DNA of 13,244 nucleotides, taken from assembly GCA_958426425.1 (NCBI GenBank), contig CATZYY010000059.1:1-13244 (forward strand), written 5' to 3'. Source of the DNA: an uncultured Oscillospiraceae bacterium (GTDB lineage Bacteria; Bacillota; Clostridia; Oscillospirales; Oscillospiraceae). This document shows, one piece after another, positions 6,104-13,027 of this stretch (within the stretch, counting starts at the first letter, position 1; every line of letters begins with the position of its first letter). The notes under the pieces were generated by a model, which had not been told where the DNA came from, did not search any database, and worked only from the letters and a program-made list of their open reading frames with translations. The translations under genes and the position numbers were made by a program.

Positions 6104-7261
6104 ATGGAATTCACACAGGGCGTTCGGTTTGACAGCCTCTCGCTGTCACCGGAGATTATGCGGGCTATTGAAAAGCGGGGGATCGAAATTTCCACCCCGG
6201 TTCAGGCAGGCTGCATTCCGCCCATGATGGACTGGCAGGATGTGATTGCCAAGGCCCCCACGGGCACCGGAAAGACCTTTGCTTATGGTATTCCCATTGT
6301 GGAGCATATCGATCCGGAGGTGGAGAGCGTTCAGGCGGTGATTCTGGCCCCCACCCGGGAGCTGGCCATTCAGATTACCGACGAGATTCGGGACCTGGCG
6401 GAGTTTAAGCCAGGCGTCCGCACGGTATGCCTCTACGGCGGTCAGCCCATCGGCAGGCAGATCGACACCCTGAAAAAGCGGCCCCAGATTGTGGTGGCCA
6501 CGCCGGGGCGGCTTTCCGACCATATGAAGCGGCGCACGGTCCGGGTGGATACCGCCCAGACCGTGGTGCTGGACGAGGCGGACCGGATGCTGGATATGGG
6601 TTTTATCCACGATGTGACCCGTCTGCTGGACAAAATGAACAAGCGGAAGAACCTGGGCCTCTTTTCCGCCACCATCTCCCGGGAAGTCATGGACATTGCC
6701 TGGGTCTATCAGCGGGACGCGGCAGAGGTGACCGTCCGGGAGGACGAGCAGAACAAGCCGGACATCAAACAGTTCCGTATGGAAGTGCCTCAGAACCAGA
6801 AGGCCGATGCCATTGCCCGCATTCTGGAGGAAACCGGCTTTGACCGCTGCATGGCCTTCTGCAATACCAAGGGGTCTACGGAGCGGATTGCCAAGTTTTT
6901 GCAGATGCTGGGTGTGGATGCCCAGTGTATCCACGGCGACATCCCTCAGAAGCGGCGGGAACAGGTCATGGAGCAGTTCCGGCAGGGGAAGCTGCGGGTC
7001 TTCGTCTCCACCGACGTGGCCGCCAGAGGAATCGATGTGGACGACGTGGACATTGTGTTCAACTGTGATGTGCCTGACGAAAATCAGGACTATGTCCACC
7101 GGATCGGCCGTACCGGCCGGGCGAAGCGGCAGGGCGTTGCGGTGACCTTTATTTCAGACTATCCTGCCAAAATGCGCATTGACGATATTGCACAGAAAAC
7201 CCGGAATCAGATCGTGCCGGTGAAATTTGGCGACGATGGAAAGCTGATGGTTGCAGAATAA
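6104..7261 (+). CDS. DEAD-box ATP-dependent RNA helicase
   Basis: A superfamily 2 RNA helicase that uses ATP to unwind short RNA duplexes, probably in ribosome assembly, RNA decay or cold adaptation. All the classical motifs are visible: Q motif around STPVQ (30-34), motif I APTGTGKT (51-58), Ia APTRELA (82-88), Ib TPGRL (133-137), II DEAD (157-160), III SAT (188-190), IV-like MAFCNTK, V ARGIDVDD (307-314) and VI HRIGRTGR (332-339). At 385 residues it is close to the bare two-domain core. It lacks the long basic or RNA-binding C-terminal extension of CsdA, DbpA or CshA, so substrate choice may depend on partners. GAGGAA about 7 nt upstream supports the ATG. It stands alone between its own promoter and a strong terminator. 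The subfamily cannot be named from sequence alone. Confidence 0.95.
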   Translation: MEFTQGVRFDSLSLSPEIMRAIEKRGIEISTPVQAGCIPPMMDWQDVIAKAPTGTGKTFAYGIPIVEHIDPEVESVQAVILAPTRELAIQITDEIRDLAEFKPGVRTVCLYGGQPIGRQIDTLKKRPQIVVATPGRLSDHMKRRTVRVDTAQTVVLDEADRMLDMGFIHDVTRLLDKMNKRKNLGLFSATISREVMDIAWVYQRDAAEVTVREDEQNKPDIKQFRMEVPQNQKADAIARILEETGFDRCMAFCNTKGSTERIAKFLQMLGVDAQCIHGDIPQKRREQVMEQFRQGKLRVFVSTDVAARGIDVDDVDIVFNCDVPDENQDYVHRIGRTGRAKRQGVAVTFISDYPAKMRIDDIAQKTRNQIVPVKFGDDGKLMVAE

Positions 7262-7270
7262 GGAACTCCG

Positions 7271-7300
7271 GCGCCCGGCCCTTGGGGCCGGGCGCTTTTT
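7271..7300 (+). terminator. Intrinsic terminator of the helicase gene
   Basis: A perfect 11-bp GC-rich stem (7271-7281 with 7285-7295) with a TTG loop is followed directly by T5 (7296-7300). It lies 10 nt after the stop codon. Confidence 0.93.
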
Positions 7301-7363
7301 GCCACCTAAGGGCGGATTTTGTGAACAAATCCTGAATTTTGTTATTATTTGTTACTTTTTACA

Positions 7364-7401
7364 TGTAAACGCTTTACAAGCGAGAAAAACTTCTTTATAA
7401 T
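7364..7401 (+). promoter_or_regulatory. Promoter of the peptide-binding lipoprotein gene with palindrome over the -35
   Basis: TTTACA (7373-7378) and TATAAT (7396-7401) lie 17 bp apart, the same boxes and spacing as the helicase promoter. A 15-bp dyad TGTAAACGCTTTACA (7364-7378) covers the -35 box. It resembles a catabolite-responsive (cre) or other LacI-family operator but is odd-length, one base longer than a standard cre, so CcpA control is only a possibility. Repression by steric block is the natural reading. Confidence 0.75.
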
Positions 7402-7425
7402 ACTTGTGCCTTATAAGTGATGAGT

Positions 7426-7469
7426 GGTGCTGCCTCCGCGGCACCTGTTCTTTATTCCCGAAAAGGAGG
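7426..7469 (+). promoter_or_regulatory. Leader hairpin and RBS deciding the lipoprotein start
   Basis: GGTGCTGC (7426-7433) pairs with GCGGCACC (7438-7445) around CTCC, with one wobble pair. It is followed by a strong AAGGAGG (7463-7469), 8 nt before GTG 7478. This spacing favours GTG 7478 over the earlier in-frame ATG at 7424, which lies inside the transcribed hairpin region, and over ATG 7484. Confidence 0.6.
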
Positions 7470-7477
7470 ACCCCCCT

Positions 7478-9190
7478 GTGAGAATGTGGAAACCACGGGC
7501 TGCGGCTCTGCTGATTGCAGCCCTGCTTTTGAGCCTGCTGACCGCCTGCGGCGGTGGGGAGGAAGGGACGGCACTGACGGTATACGCCGGCGCTGAGCCT
7601 GAGAGCTTGGACCCCATTTATGCGGTCAGCACTGCAGATCAGACCATTTTGACCCACCTGTATGAAAATCTGATGGTGGCTTCTGCCGACGAAAATGGAA
7701 CTCTGACCGCAGCCAACGGTATGGCCAAGAGTGCTGAATCCGAGGCCAATATCGATGGAACCGTCACATGGACCTTCCGGCTGCGCAATGCCAAGTGGTC
7801 AGACGGGAAGAAGGTCACCGCCGATGACTTTGTTTATGCCTGGCAGCGGCTGGTGGACCCGACCCGCAATTCCCCTTACGCCTCGCTGCTGTCCGTTGTA
7901 GCCGGCTACCAGGAGGCCCGGGAGAGCGGGGATCTGAGCCTGCTGCAGGTGAGCGCTGAGAGCGATTCCACCCTGCAGGTGGTTTTGAGCGGCGACTACC
8001 AGTGGTTTTTGACCCAGGTGTGTACCGCCACCGCCACGCTGCCGCTGCGCCGTGACCTGATGGAGCAGTGGGAACCTACCCAGACACCGGAAGAGGCGTC
8101 TGCGGCAGAGGGAGAAGAAGCCGCAGAGACCCTGGAGACGGCGCCGGAGGAGACGGTTCCCTGGTGGTCTGATGCGGAGTCCCTGGTGACCAACGGCCCT
8201 TATCAGGTTGTCAGCTATACGGAGGGCGAAAGCCTGACGGCGGCAGTTTATGAGGATTATTACGGCCGGCTCAACGGCCCCGCGGAGTTGACCTTCCGGT
8301 TTGCCGATACGGTGGAGGAGGCCTGGGAGTGGTATCAGGCGGGCACCGTGGACTTTGTGAGTGCACTGCCGGAGGAACAGCTGCAGGCCCGGGAGGCAGA
8401 TGAGGTCCGGCCTCTGTCCGCAGAGCTGGGGACCTATGCGGTGTTGTTCAATTGCGCCCAAGACCCCTTTGACGAGGCGGATGTGCGCCGCGCGCTGACT
8501 CTGGTTCTGGACCGGAACCTGGTGACGGAGGCGGCGGGCATCAGCGCCAGGGCCGCGGAGGGGTTGGTATCTCCCGATGTGCCGGACAGCGACGGAACCC
8601 CCTTCCGGGAGGACAGCGCACTGCTGGACAACCAGCCCGATCACTACGCTGATGCCTGCGCCCAGGGAGCGGAGCTGTTGTCACAGGCGGGCTATGACGG
8701 CGGCCGGGGCCTGGGAGAACTGGAATATCTATATGTGGATGAGGGTGCTGCCGCCGCGGTGGCCCAGGTTCTGTGCGACCTGTGGGCACAGGAGCTGGAT
8801 CTGCAGGTAACGCCCCGGGCTGTCACGCAAGAGGAGCTGTCCCAGGCGCTGGCAGAGGGCACCTTTACCCTGGCGGGCCTGGAGCTGCGGCCGGTGGCCA
8901 ACGATCCGGAGTGCTTTTTGATGCCCTGGGTTTCCGATGGTGCGGAGAATATCGCCCGGTACAGCAACAGTGCCTATGATACGCTGCTGTCCATCATTGC
9001 TGCCGCTCAGGATGGCACTGCCCGCAGCGGCTGCCTCCACGACGCGGAAGTTCTGCTGCTGGAGGACGGCGTGGTGGCACCGCTGTACACCACCGTTACC
9101 GGCTGGGAGCTGCGGGAGACCTTGACGGGCCTGTGGCGGGACGGCAGGGGTTGGTTCCGTTTCACCGGCGTGGTGGAGCGAGGCGTGTAA
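7478..9190 (+). CDS. Extracellular solute-binding lipoprotein, family 5 (OppA/DppA-like)
   Basis: With a GTG start the protein has 570 residues. It begins with a basic n-region and a hydrophobic stretch ending in the lipobox LTAC, so Cys24 should be lipidated and the protein held on the outer face of the membrane. The body has SBP_bac_5 features: EPESLDPIYAVST (40-52) near the N-terminus, LYENLM, then WSDGKKVTADDFVYAWQRLVDP (107-128), a hallmark of oligopeptide-binding proteins. It probably captures peptides for an ABC importer, but no permease or ATPase gene is in the window, so it looks like an orphan. An unusual acidic, low-complexity insert (about 200-227, Glu/Ala/Thr/Pro-rich) sits inside the domain. 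Peptide binding is inferred from family; nickel, heme or sugar ligands are known for relatives. Confidence 0.88.
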   Translation: MRMWKPRAAALLIAALLLSLLTACGGGEEGTALTVYAGAEPESLDPIYAVSTADQTILTHLYENLMVASADENGTLTAANGMAKSAESEANIDGTVTWTFRLRNAKWSDGKKVTADDFVYAWQRLVDPTRNSPYASLLSVVAGYQEARESGDLSLLQVSAESDSTLQVVLSGDYQWFLTQVCTATATLPLRRDLMEQWEPTQTPEEASAAEGEEAAETLETAPEETVPWWSDAESLVTNGPYQVVSYTEGESLTAAVYEDYYGRLNGPAELTFRFADTVEEAWEWYQAGTVDFVSALPEEQLQAREADEVRPLSAELGTYAVLFNCAQDPFDEADVRRALTLVLDRNLVTEAAGISARAAEGLVSPDVPDSDGTPFREDSALLDNQPDHYADACAQGAELLSQAGYDGGRGLGELEYLYVDEGAAAAVAQVLCDLWAQELDLQVTPRAVTQEELSQALAEGTFTLAGLELRPVANDPECFLMPWVSDGAENIARYSNSAYDTLLSIIAAAQDGTARSGCLHDAEVLLLEDGVVAPLYTTVTGWELRETLTGLWRDGRGWFRFTGVVERGV

Positions 9191-9211
9191 GAGGCGTCTT
9201 TTATCTCACAG

Positions 9212-9243
9212 ACCGCGCGGCGTTTGAAACGCCGCGCGGTTTT
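9212..9243 (+). terminator. Intrinsic terminator of the lipoprotein gene
   Basis: A perfect 12-bp GC-rich stem (9212-9223 with 9229-9240) and TTGAA loop run into TTTT (9240-9243), 21 nt after the stop codon. The run is short but the stem is very stable. Confidence 0.85.
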
Positions 9244-9351
9244 GTCATGCAAAAGTACTGGAAAACCGGGCACGTCGTTTCCCTGCCTCCGCGGGACAGC
9301 AGAGGTGATGAGAAAGCCTTCGCGCATCCCGGCTGTTGTTTGTGATTGTAG

Positions 9352-9421
9352 CGTCCCCCTCAGGGGCACGTGAAGTTTTATGCTGTCGCTGGTTGATGCA
9401 CGGGGGGGAGACGTGTATAAT
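9352..9421 (+). promoter_or_regulatory. lplA promoter, with an upstream dyad
   Basis: TTGATG (9393-9398) and a perfect TATAAT (9416-9421) have a 17-bp spacer, placing the start near 9428 and giving a short leader of about 26 nt. A G7 run (9402-9408) lies in the spacer. Upstream, CGT-C-CCCC-TCA-GGGG-C-ACG (9352-9370) is an imperfect dyad that could bind a regulator. I see nothing else in 9244-9351. Confidence 0.75.
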
Positions 9422-9453
9422 GAGGAACAATATGATATCTGAAAGGAGCAACC

Positions 9454-10470
9454 ATGAGCGCTCAAATGTATTACCTGGAAACCGGCTCTCTGGATCCGGC
9501 CTACAATTTGGCCTTTGAGGAGGTTGTTTTGCGGCGGAGGACCCGGGGAGATTACCTGCTGCTGTGGCAGAATGACAACACCGTGGTGGTGGGGCAGAAT
9601 CAGAACGCCGAGGCGGAGATCGACCGGGCCTTTGTGGAGGCTCATGACATCCGCGTGGTGCGGCGTACCACAGGCGGCGGCGCCGTGTACCACGATCTGG
9701 GGAATCTGAACTACTCCTTCATCACTGACAGCGGTGAGGTTCAGCTGCTGGCACTGGAGCGGTTTACCCGCCCGGTGGTGGAGGCCCTGCGGGGTCTGGG
9801 GCTCCAGTCGGAGGCCTCCGGCCGCAACGACATTTTGGTGGAGGGGCGCAAGGTCTCCGGTACTGCCCAGCGGATCATGGGAGGCCGAATCCTGCACCAT
9901 GGGACGCTGCTCTTTGACGCCAACCCCGATATGGTGGCCGGGGCCCTCCAGGCAGACCCGGCTAAATTTCAGTCCAAGAGCTCCAAATCTGTCCGCAGCC
10001 GGGTGGGCAATATCCGCTCCTTTTTAAAACAAGATATGGATTTGGCGGCCTTCTGGGGCTATCTGAAGGAAACGCTGGCGGGAGAGGGGCTGGTTCCGGA
10101 TCAGCTGACAGAGGAGGAGCTGACGGAGGTGGAACAGCTGCGCCGGGAAAAATACGCCACCTGGGAGTGGACCTTCGGCCACTCTCCCAAGTACAGCATG
10201 ACCAACCGCCGCCGGTGGGAGGGCGGAACGCTGGAGCCGCACCTGGAGGTGGAGAAGGGATTCATCACCGGCATTGTATTCTACGGTGATTTTCTGTCCC
10301 TTCAGGCGCTGGAGCCGGTGACGGAGGCTTTGACAGGCTGCCCGTTCCGCCGGGAGGCGGTAGGAGCCGTGCTGGATGAATTTCCCCTGGAGCGGTATTT
10401 TGGCACCATCACCCGGGATCAGATTCTGGATACCCTGTTCTATTTGGGGGAGGAGCGTGCCTCCCAGTAA
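9454..10470 (+). CDS. lplA: Lipoate-protein ligase A
   Basis: The enzyme activates free lipoate with ATP to lipoyl-AMP and transfers it to a lysine of acceptor domains (E2 subunits, GcvH). The 338-residue protein has the biotin/lipoate ligase fold with RRTTGGGAVYHD (70-81), the lipoate-binding loop, then GRNDI (123-127) and KVSGTAQ, whose Lys133 is the expected catalytic lysine. Residues about 245-338 form the C-terminal accessory domain typical of full-length LplA, so no separate LplB is needed. The start is supported by AAAGGAG about 7 nt before ATG. It has its own promoter and terminator. Dihydrolipoyl dehydrogenase lies 0.9 kb downstream, which fits a lipoate-dependent process such as glycine cleavage or a 2-oxoacid dehydrogenase; no acceptor is in the window. 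The cell probably scavenges lipoate, but absence of LipA/LipB cannot be tested here. Confidence 0.94.
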   Translation: MSAQMYYLETGSLDPAYNLAFEEVVLRRRTRGDYLLLWQNDNTVVVGQNQNAEAEIDRAFVEAHDIRVVRRTTGGGAVYHDLGNLNYSFITDSGEVQLLALERFTRPVVEALRGLGLQSEASGRNDILVEGRKVSGTAQRIMGGRILHHGTLLFDANPDMVAGALQADPAKFQSKSSKSVRSRVGNIRSFLKQDMDLAAFWGYLKETLAGEGLVPDQLTEEELTEVEQLRREKYATWEWTFGHSPKYSMTNRRRWEGGTLEPHLEVEKGFITGIVFYGDFLSLQALEPVTEALTGCPFRREAVGAVLDEFPLERYFGTITRDQILDTLFYLGEERASQ

Positions 10471-10473
10471 GCG

Positions 10474-10523
10474 AAAAATCTCAGCGGCCCGCGCCGGAAG
10501 GCGCGGGCCGCTGGTTCGCTTTT
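10474..10523. terminator. Bidirectional terminator between lplA and the MBL-fold gene
   Basis: A perfect 14-bp stem (10482-10495 with 10500-10513) capped by GGAA, a GNRA loop, is flanked by A5 (10474-10478) and T4 (10520-10523), so it can end transcription on both strands. An outer GCGAA/TTCGC pairing (10471-10475 with 10515-10519) extends it. On the minus strand it begins at the stop codon of the hydrolase gene. Confidence 0.92.
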
Positions 10524-11235
10524 AAGAAAATTCCTCCCGCTGCAGGGGTTCCAGCAGCAGACGGATGTCCGCTACGGCGGGGAGTTTGTCCATTGCCCGC
10601 TGGGCGGCGGGACGATAGCCCCAGCGGTCGTCTTCCTGGAAGGGGAGGTGTCCGATCAGCAGATGCCGGGGACGAATCCAATCGGAGATGGCGGCCCGTC
10701 CCCGGGGCAGCGTCAGCCACGGAAAATTCAGCAGCGCCACGTCAATGGGCGCGCCGTCGATCAGCTCCGCCAAATCGTCACAGGCCACAGCGCAGTCTCC
10801 GGTCAGCAGTACCCGATAGTCCCGGTACTGCAGGAGGCAGCCGTAGTGGGGCAGCTGGGCATATTGGGGTCCCTCATGGAGCAGGCGGCGAAAGCGCAGA
10901 TGAAGATCTCCTGAGGAAAAGTCCACGGTCCGCCCTGTCAGAAGCACCTGATTTGGCAGCATTTGCTCCGGCAGGACGGCGTGAGCGTCAGGCCACCGCT
11001 CCAGTGCGCTGATCAGCAGCGAACGGGAGAAGTGGTCGGGATGGCAGTGGCTGAAATAGATCATGTCAGGGGCGGAAAATGCCGGGTCAGCCTCCACAGC
11101 CTCCAGCAGGGCCGGAGAGAGCGTGGAGAAGGAGGGCACCTTTCGCCGGTGCAGGGCGTCGTACCAGACTCGGAAGGGTCCCAGGGACAGGGCGCCGCCG
11201 GTATTGGCGCTGAAAGTAAAAGAACAGCGGGACAT
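10522..11235 (-). CDS. Metallo-beta-lactamase-fold hydrolase
   Basis: A 237-residue protein with the MBL metal signature HCHPDH (63-68, HxHxDH), a third likely ligand at His130 (LPHYG), Asp147 in LLTGDCAV bridging the metals, and His196 in IGHLPF. The five ligands fit a dinuclear Zn or Fe site. The compact form without the usual N-terminal strand repeats and the MIYFSHCHPDHFS context resemble the UlaG/YtnP-like or Zn-dependent hydrolase group; the substrate is unknown. No signal peptide is seen, so it should be cytoplasmic. GAGGAA about 7 nt upstream supports the ATG. It is convergent with lplA and divergent from lpdA; nothing in its sequence ties it to lipoate metabolism. Confidence 0.86.
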   Translation of the reverse strand: MSRCSFTFSANTGGALSLGPFRVWYDALHRRKVPSFSTLSPALLEAVEADPAFSAPDMIYFSHCHPDHFSRSLLISALERWPDAHAVLPEQMLPNQVLLTGRTVDFSSGDLHLRFRRLLHEGPQYAQLPHYGCLLQYRDYRVLLTGDCAVACDDLAELIDGAPIDVALLNFPWLTLPRGRAAISDWIRPRHLLIGHLPFQEDDRWGYRPAAQRAMDKLPAVADIRLLLEPLQREEFS

Positions 11236-11270
11236 GGCGATTCCTCACATTATATATAATAGGTATGGCT

Positions 11271-11299
11271 AGTATACCATGTTGCCCGTCGAATGAAAA
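11271..11299 (-). promoter_or_regulatory. Candidate promoter of the MBL-fold gene
   Basis: On the minus strand, TTTTCA (11294-11299) and TATACT (11271-11276) are 17 bp apart, giving a leader of about 28 nt. A perfect palindrome ATTATATATAAT (11249-11260) lies just downstream and contains another TATAAT, but using that as -10 would put the start almost on the RBS. A GGTAT/ATACC dyad (11262-11278) overlaps the -10. Confidence 0.5.
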
Positions 11300-11315
11300 G
11301 ACCTCTGATTTGTCA

Positions 11316-11344
11316 TTGCCACGGTCCATCCGAGATGGTATGAT
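11316..11344 (+). promoter_or_regulatory. lpdA promoter with a dyad in the spacer
   Basis: TTGCCA (11316-11321) and TATGAT (11339-11344) each match consensus at five of six positions and are 17 bp apart. Transcription would start near 11351, about 33 nt before the ATG. CCATC-CGA-GATGG (11326-11338) is a perfect dyad lying inside the spacer, a good place for a repressor. Confidence 0.7.
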
Positions 11345-11383
11345 GGAAACCGGAAAAATCATCGGCAAAGGAGGAGCGCGGCG

Positions 11384-12799
11384 ATGGCAAGCGAAGCTGG
11401 CGTGAAAAAAATAGTGGTAGTGGGCGGCGGTCCCGGCGGCTATGTAGCGGCTCTGCGGGCGGCCCAGCTGGGTGCCTCCGTCACAGTCGTGGAGAAGGAC
11501 CGGCTGGGCGGCACCTGTCTGAATGTGGGGTGCATTCCCACCAAGTGCCTGCTTCACAGCGGGGAACTGCTGTGGGACCTGCGGTCCCAGGGGGCGGAGA
11601 TCGGCGTGAAGGTGGCCGGCGCAGAGGTGGACTTCCCTCAGGTAATGGCCCACAAGAACGCCGTGTCCAAAAAGCTGACCAGCGGCGTGGCCGCTTTGCT
11701 GAAGGGTGCCGGCGTGGTCCGAGTGGAGGGCACGGCCCACTTCACCGCCCCAGGAAAGCTGGAGGTGACAAAGTCTGACGGCACGGCGGAGCCGCTGACT
11801 GCCGATGCTGTGATCCTGGCCACCGGCTCCGTCAATGCCGCGCCGCCGATTCCGGGTCTGCGGGAGAACCCCAACTGCATCGATTCCACCGGCGCCCTGG
11901 AGCTGGAGACCCTGCCGCAGAGCATGGTGGTCATCGGCGGCGGCGTCATCGGCCTGGAACTGGCCTGCGCCTATGCTGCCTTCGGCACCAAAATCACGGT
12001 GGTGGAGGCCCTGGACCACATTTTGCCCATGCTGGACGGAGAGGTGACTCGCCTTGCTATGCAGCAGCTGCGGCGGCTGGGTATCGACCTGCGGCTGCAA
12101 TGCCCGGTGCAGGCAGTGGAGGACTCCCCGGTGGGGGCCAAAGTGGTCTGTCAGGACAAAACGGGTGCCCAAGTGGCCTTTGAGGCGGAAAAGGTCCTGG
12201 TGGCCGTGGGCCGCAGAGCCAACACCGCCCAGCTGGACCTGGAGGCCGGCGGCATCGCCCACGACCGTGGCCGCATCATTGTCAACGACCGCATGGAGAC
12301 CAACGTCCCCGGCGTTTACGCCATCGGCGACTGCGTACTGGGCAGGGCCCAGCTGGCCCACACCGCCAGCGCTATGGGCGAGGTGGCGGCGGAGAATATC
12401 TGCGGCCTGGACGCCGTCTACGACGAGACCACCAACCCCACCTGCGTCTACCTATTGCCGGAGGCCGCCGCCGTGGGTCTGACGGAGGAGGCGGCCAAGG
12501 CCCGGGGCATGGACTATCAGACCGGCAAGTTCCCCTTGGCCGCCAACGGTAAATCGCTGATTTTAAACGGCGGCAAAGGCCTGGTGAAAATCGTGTCCGC
12601 GCCGGACGGCCGCGTTCTGGGCATGCATATCCTGGGCCCCCGGGCCTCGGATCTGATTGCCGAGGGCGCCCTGGCCCTGCGGCTGGGTGCCACGGTGGAG
12701 GATCTGATCACCACCATCCACTCCCACCCCACCGTCTCCGAGGCGGTGCGGGAGGCGGCGCTGAACGTGGAGAAGCGGGCCCTCCATGCGAGGAATTGA
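11384..12799 (+). CDS. lpdA: Dihydrolipoyl dehydrogenase (E3)
   Basis: This FAD enzyme re-oxidises dihydrolipoamide on lipoylated carriers and passes the electrons to NAD+. The 471 residues show the full class I disulfide-reductase plan: FAD dinucleotide motif GGGPGG (14-19), redox-active pair in GGTCLNVGCIPTK (Cys45 and Cys50), NAD-binding motif IGGGVIGLE (184-192), the second FAD motif GVYAIGD (310-316), and the C-terminal dimer interface with HSHPTVSE (His448 and Glu453, the catalytic dyad). No lipoyl domain is fused at the N-terminus, unlike some E3 proteins. AGGAGG about 9 nt before ATG supports the start. It is monocistronic here, with its own promoter and terminator. Nearby lplA points to a shared role in lipoate-dependent metabolism; which complex it serves cannot be told. 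Mercuric or glutathione reductase is unlikely given the HPT-SE ending and CLNVGC motif. Confidence 0.95.
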   Translation: MASEAGVKKIVVVGGGPGGYVAALRAAQLGASVTVVEKDRLGGTCLNVGCIPTKCLLHSGELLWDLRSQGAEIGVKVAGAEVDFPQVMAHKNAVSKKLTSGVAALLKGAGVVRVEGTAHFTAPGKLEVTKSDGTAEPLTADAVILATGSVNAAPPIPGLRENPNCIDSTGALELETLPQSMVVIGGGVIGLELACAYAAFGTKITVVEALDHILPMLDGEVTRLAMQQLRRLGIDLRLQCPVQAVEDSPVGAKVVCQDKTGAQVAFEAEKVLVAVGRRANTAQLDLEAGGIAHDRGRIIVNDRMETNVPGVYAIGDCVLGRAQLAHTASAMGEVAAENICGLDAVYDETTNPTCVYLLPEAAAVGLTEEAAKARGMDYQTGKFPLAANGKSLILNGGKGLVKIVSAPDGRVLGMHILGPRASDLIAEGALALRLGATVEDLITTIHSHPTVSEAVREAALNVEKRALHARN

Positions 12800-12828
12800 G
12801 GGCATTGTAACAGCGCTTTGGCGTTATG

Positions 12829-12865
12829 GAAACCGGCTCAATACGGGCCGGTTTCTCTCTGTTTT
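12829..12865 (+). terminator. Intrinsic terminator of lpdA
   Basis: A perfect 9-bp stem GAAACCGGC/GCCGGTTTC (12829-12837 with 12847-12855) has a 9-nt loop and is followed by TCTCTGTTTTT (12855-12865), about 30 nt after the stop codon. Confidence 0.85.
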
Positions 12866-12869
12866 TAAA

Positions 12870-12895
12870 AATGTTGCACGTTTTCGTGCAACATT
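12870..12895. promoter_or_regulatory. Perfect 26-bp palindrome after the lpdA terminator
   Basis: AATGTTGCACG (12870-12880) and CGTGCAACATT (12885-12895) are exact inverted arms around TTTT. No T-run follows (GCCCCC comes next), so it is not a second terminator of the usual kind. It could be an operator for a dimeric regulator of the gene beyond the window, or an extra RNA hairpin. Confidence 0.6.
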
Positions 12896-12938
12896 GCCCC
12901 CATATAAAGGGAATAAGACGAGCTGTTTGCCCAAAATG

Positions 12939-12976
12939 ACGGAAAATATCCGTGGGTTTTGTTACGGCTGTGTTAC
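12939..12976 (+). promoter_or_regulatory. Dyad and 11-bp-period direct repeat upstream of a promoter
   Basis: ACGGA-AAATA-TCCGT (12939-12953) is a 5+5 dyad. TGTTAC (12960-12965) recurs at 12971-12976, giving TGTTAC-N5-TGTTAC, a one-helical-turn repeat. This spacing is what OmpR/PhoB-type response regulators bind; read on the minus strand it is GTAACA-N5-GTAACA, not far from the Bacillus PhoP box. It ends 16 bp before the -35 box, roughly -68 to -52 from the predicted start, a normal activator position. Confidence 0.45.
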
Positions 12977-12992
12977 AAATGGCCCGGACCCC

Positions 12993-13021
12993 TTGCAAAA
13001 GAAAAATGCCTCTGATAAAAT
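12993..13021 (+). promoter_or_regulatory. Promoter for a gene leaving the window
   Basis: TTGCAA (12993-12998) and TAAAAT (13016-13021) are separated by 17 bp. Transcription would start near 13028 and read rightward out of the window. Confidence 0.65.
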
Positions 13022-13027
13022 CCAACA

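Noticed and set aside
7424..7477. Upstream ATG start for the lipoprotein, adding 18 residues
   Set aside because: It has no RBS, would put a Pro-rich stretch before the signal peptide, and the AAGGAGG is ideally placed for GTG 7478.
9133..9345. Small plus-strand ORF across the lipoprotein gene end and its terminator
   Set aside because: It overlaps the coding region in another frame, runs through a terminator hairpin and has no RBS.
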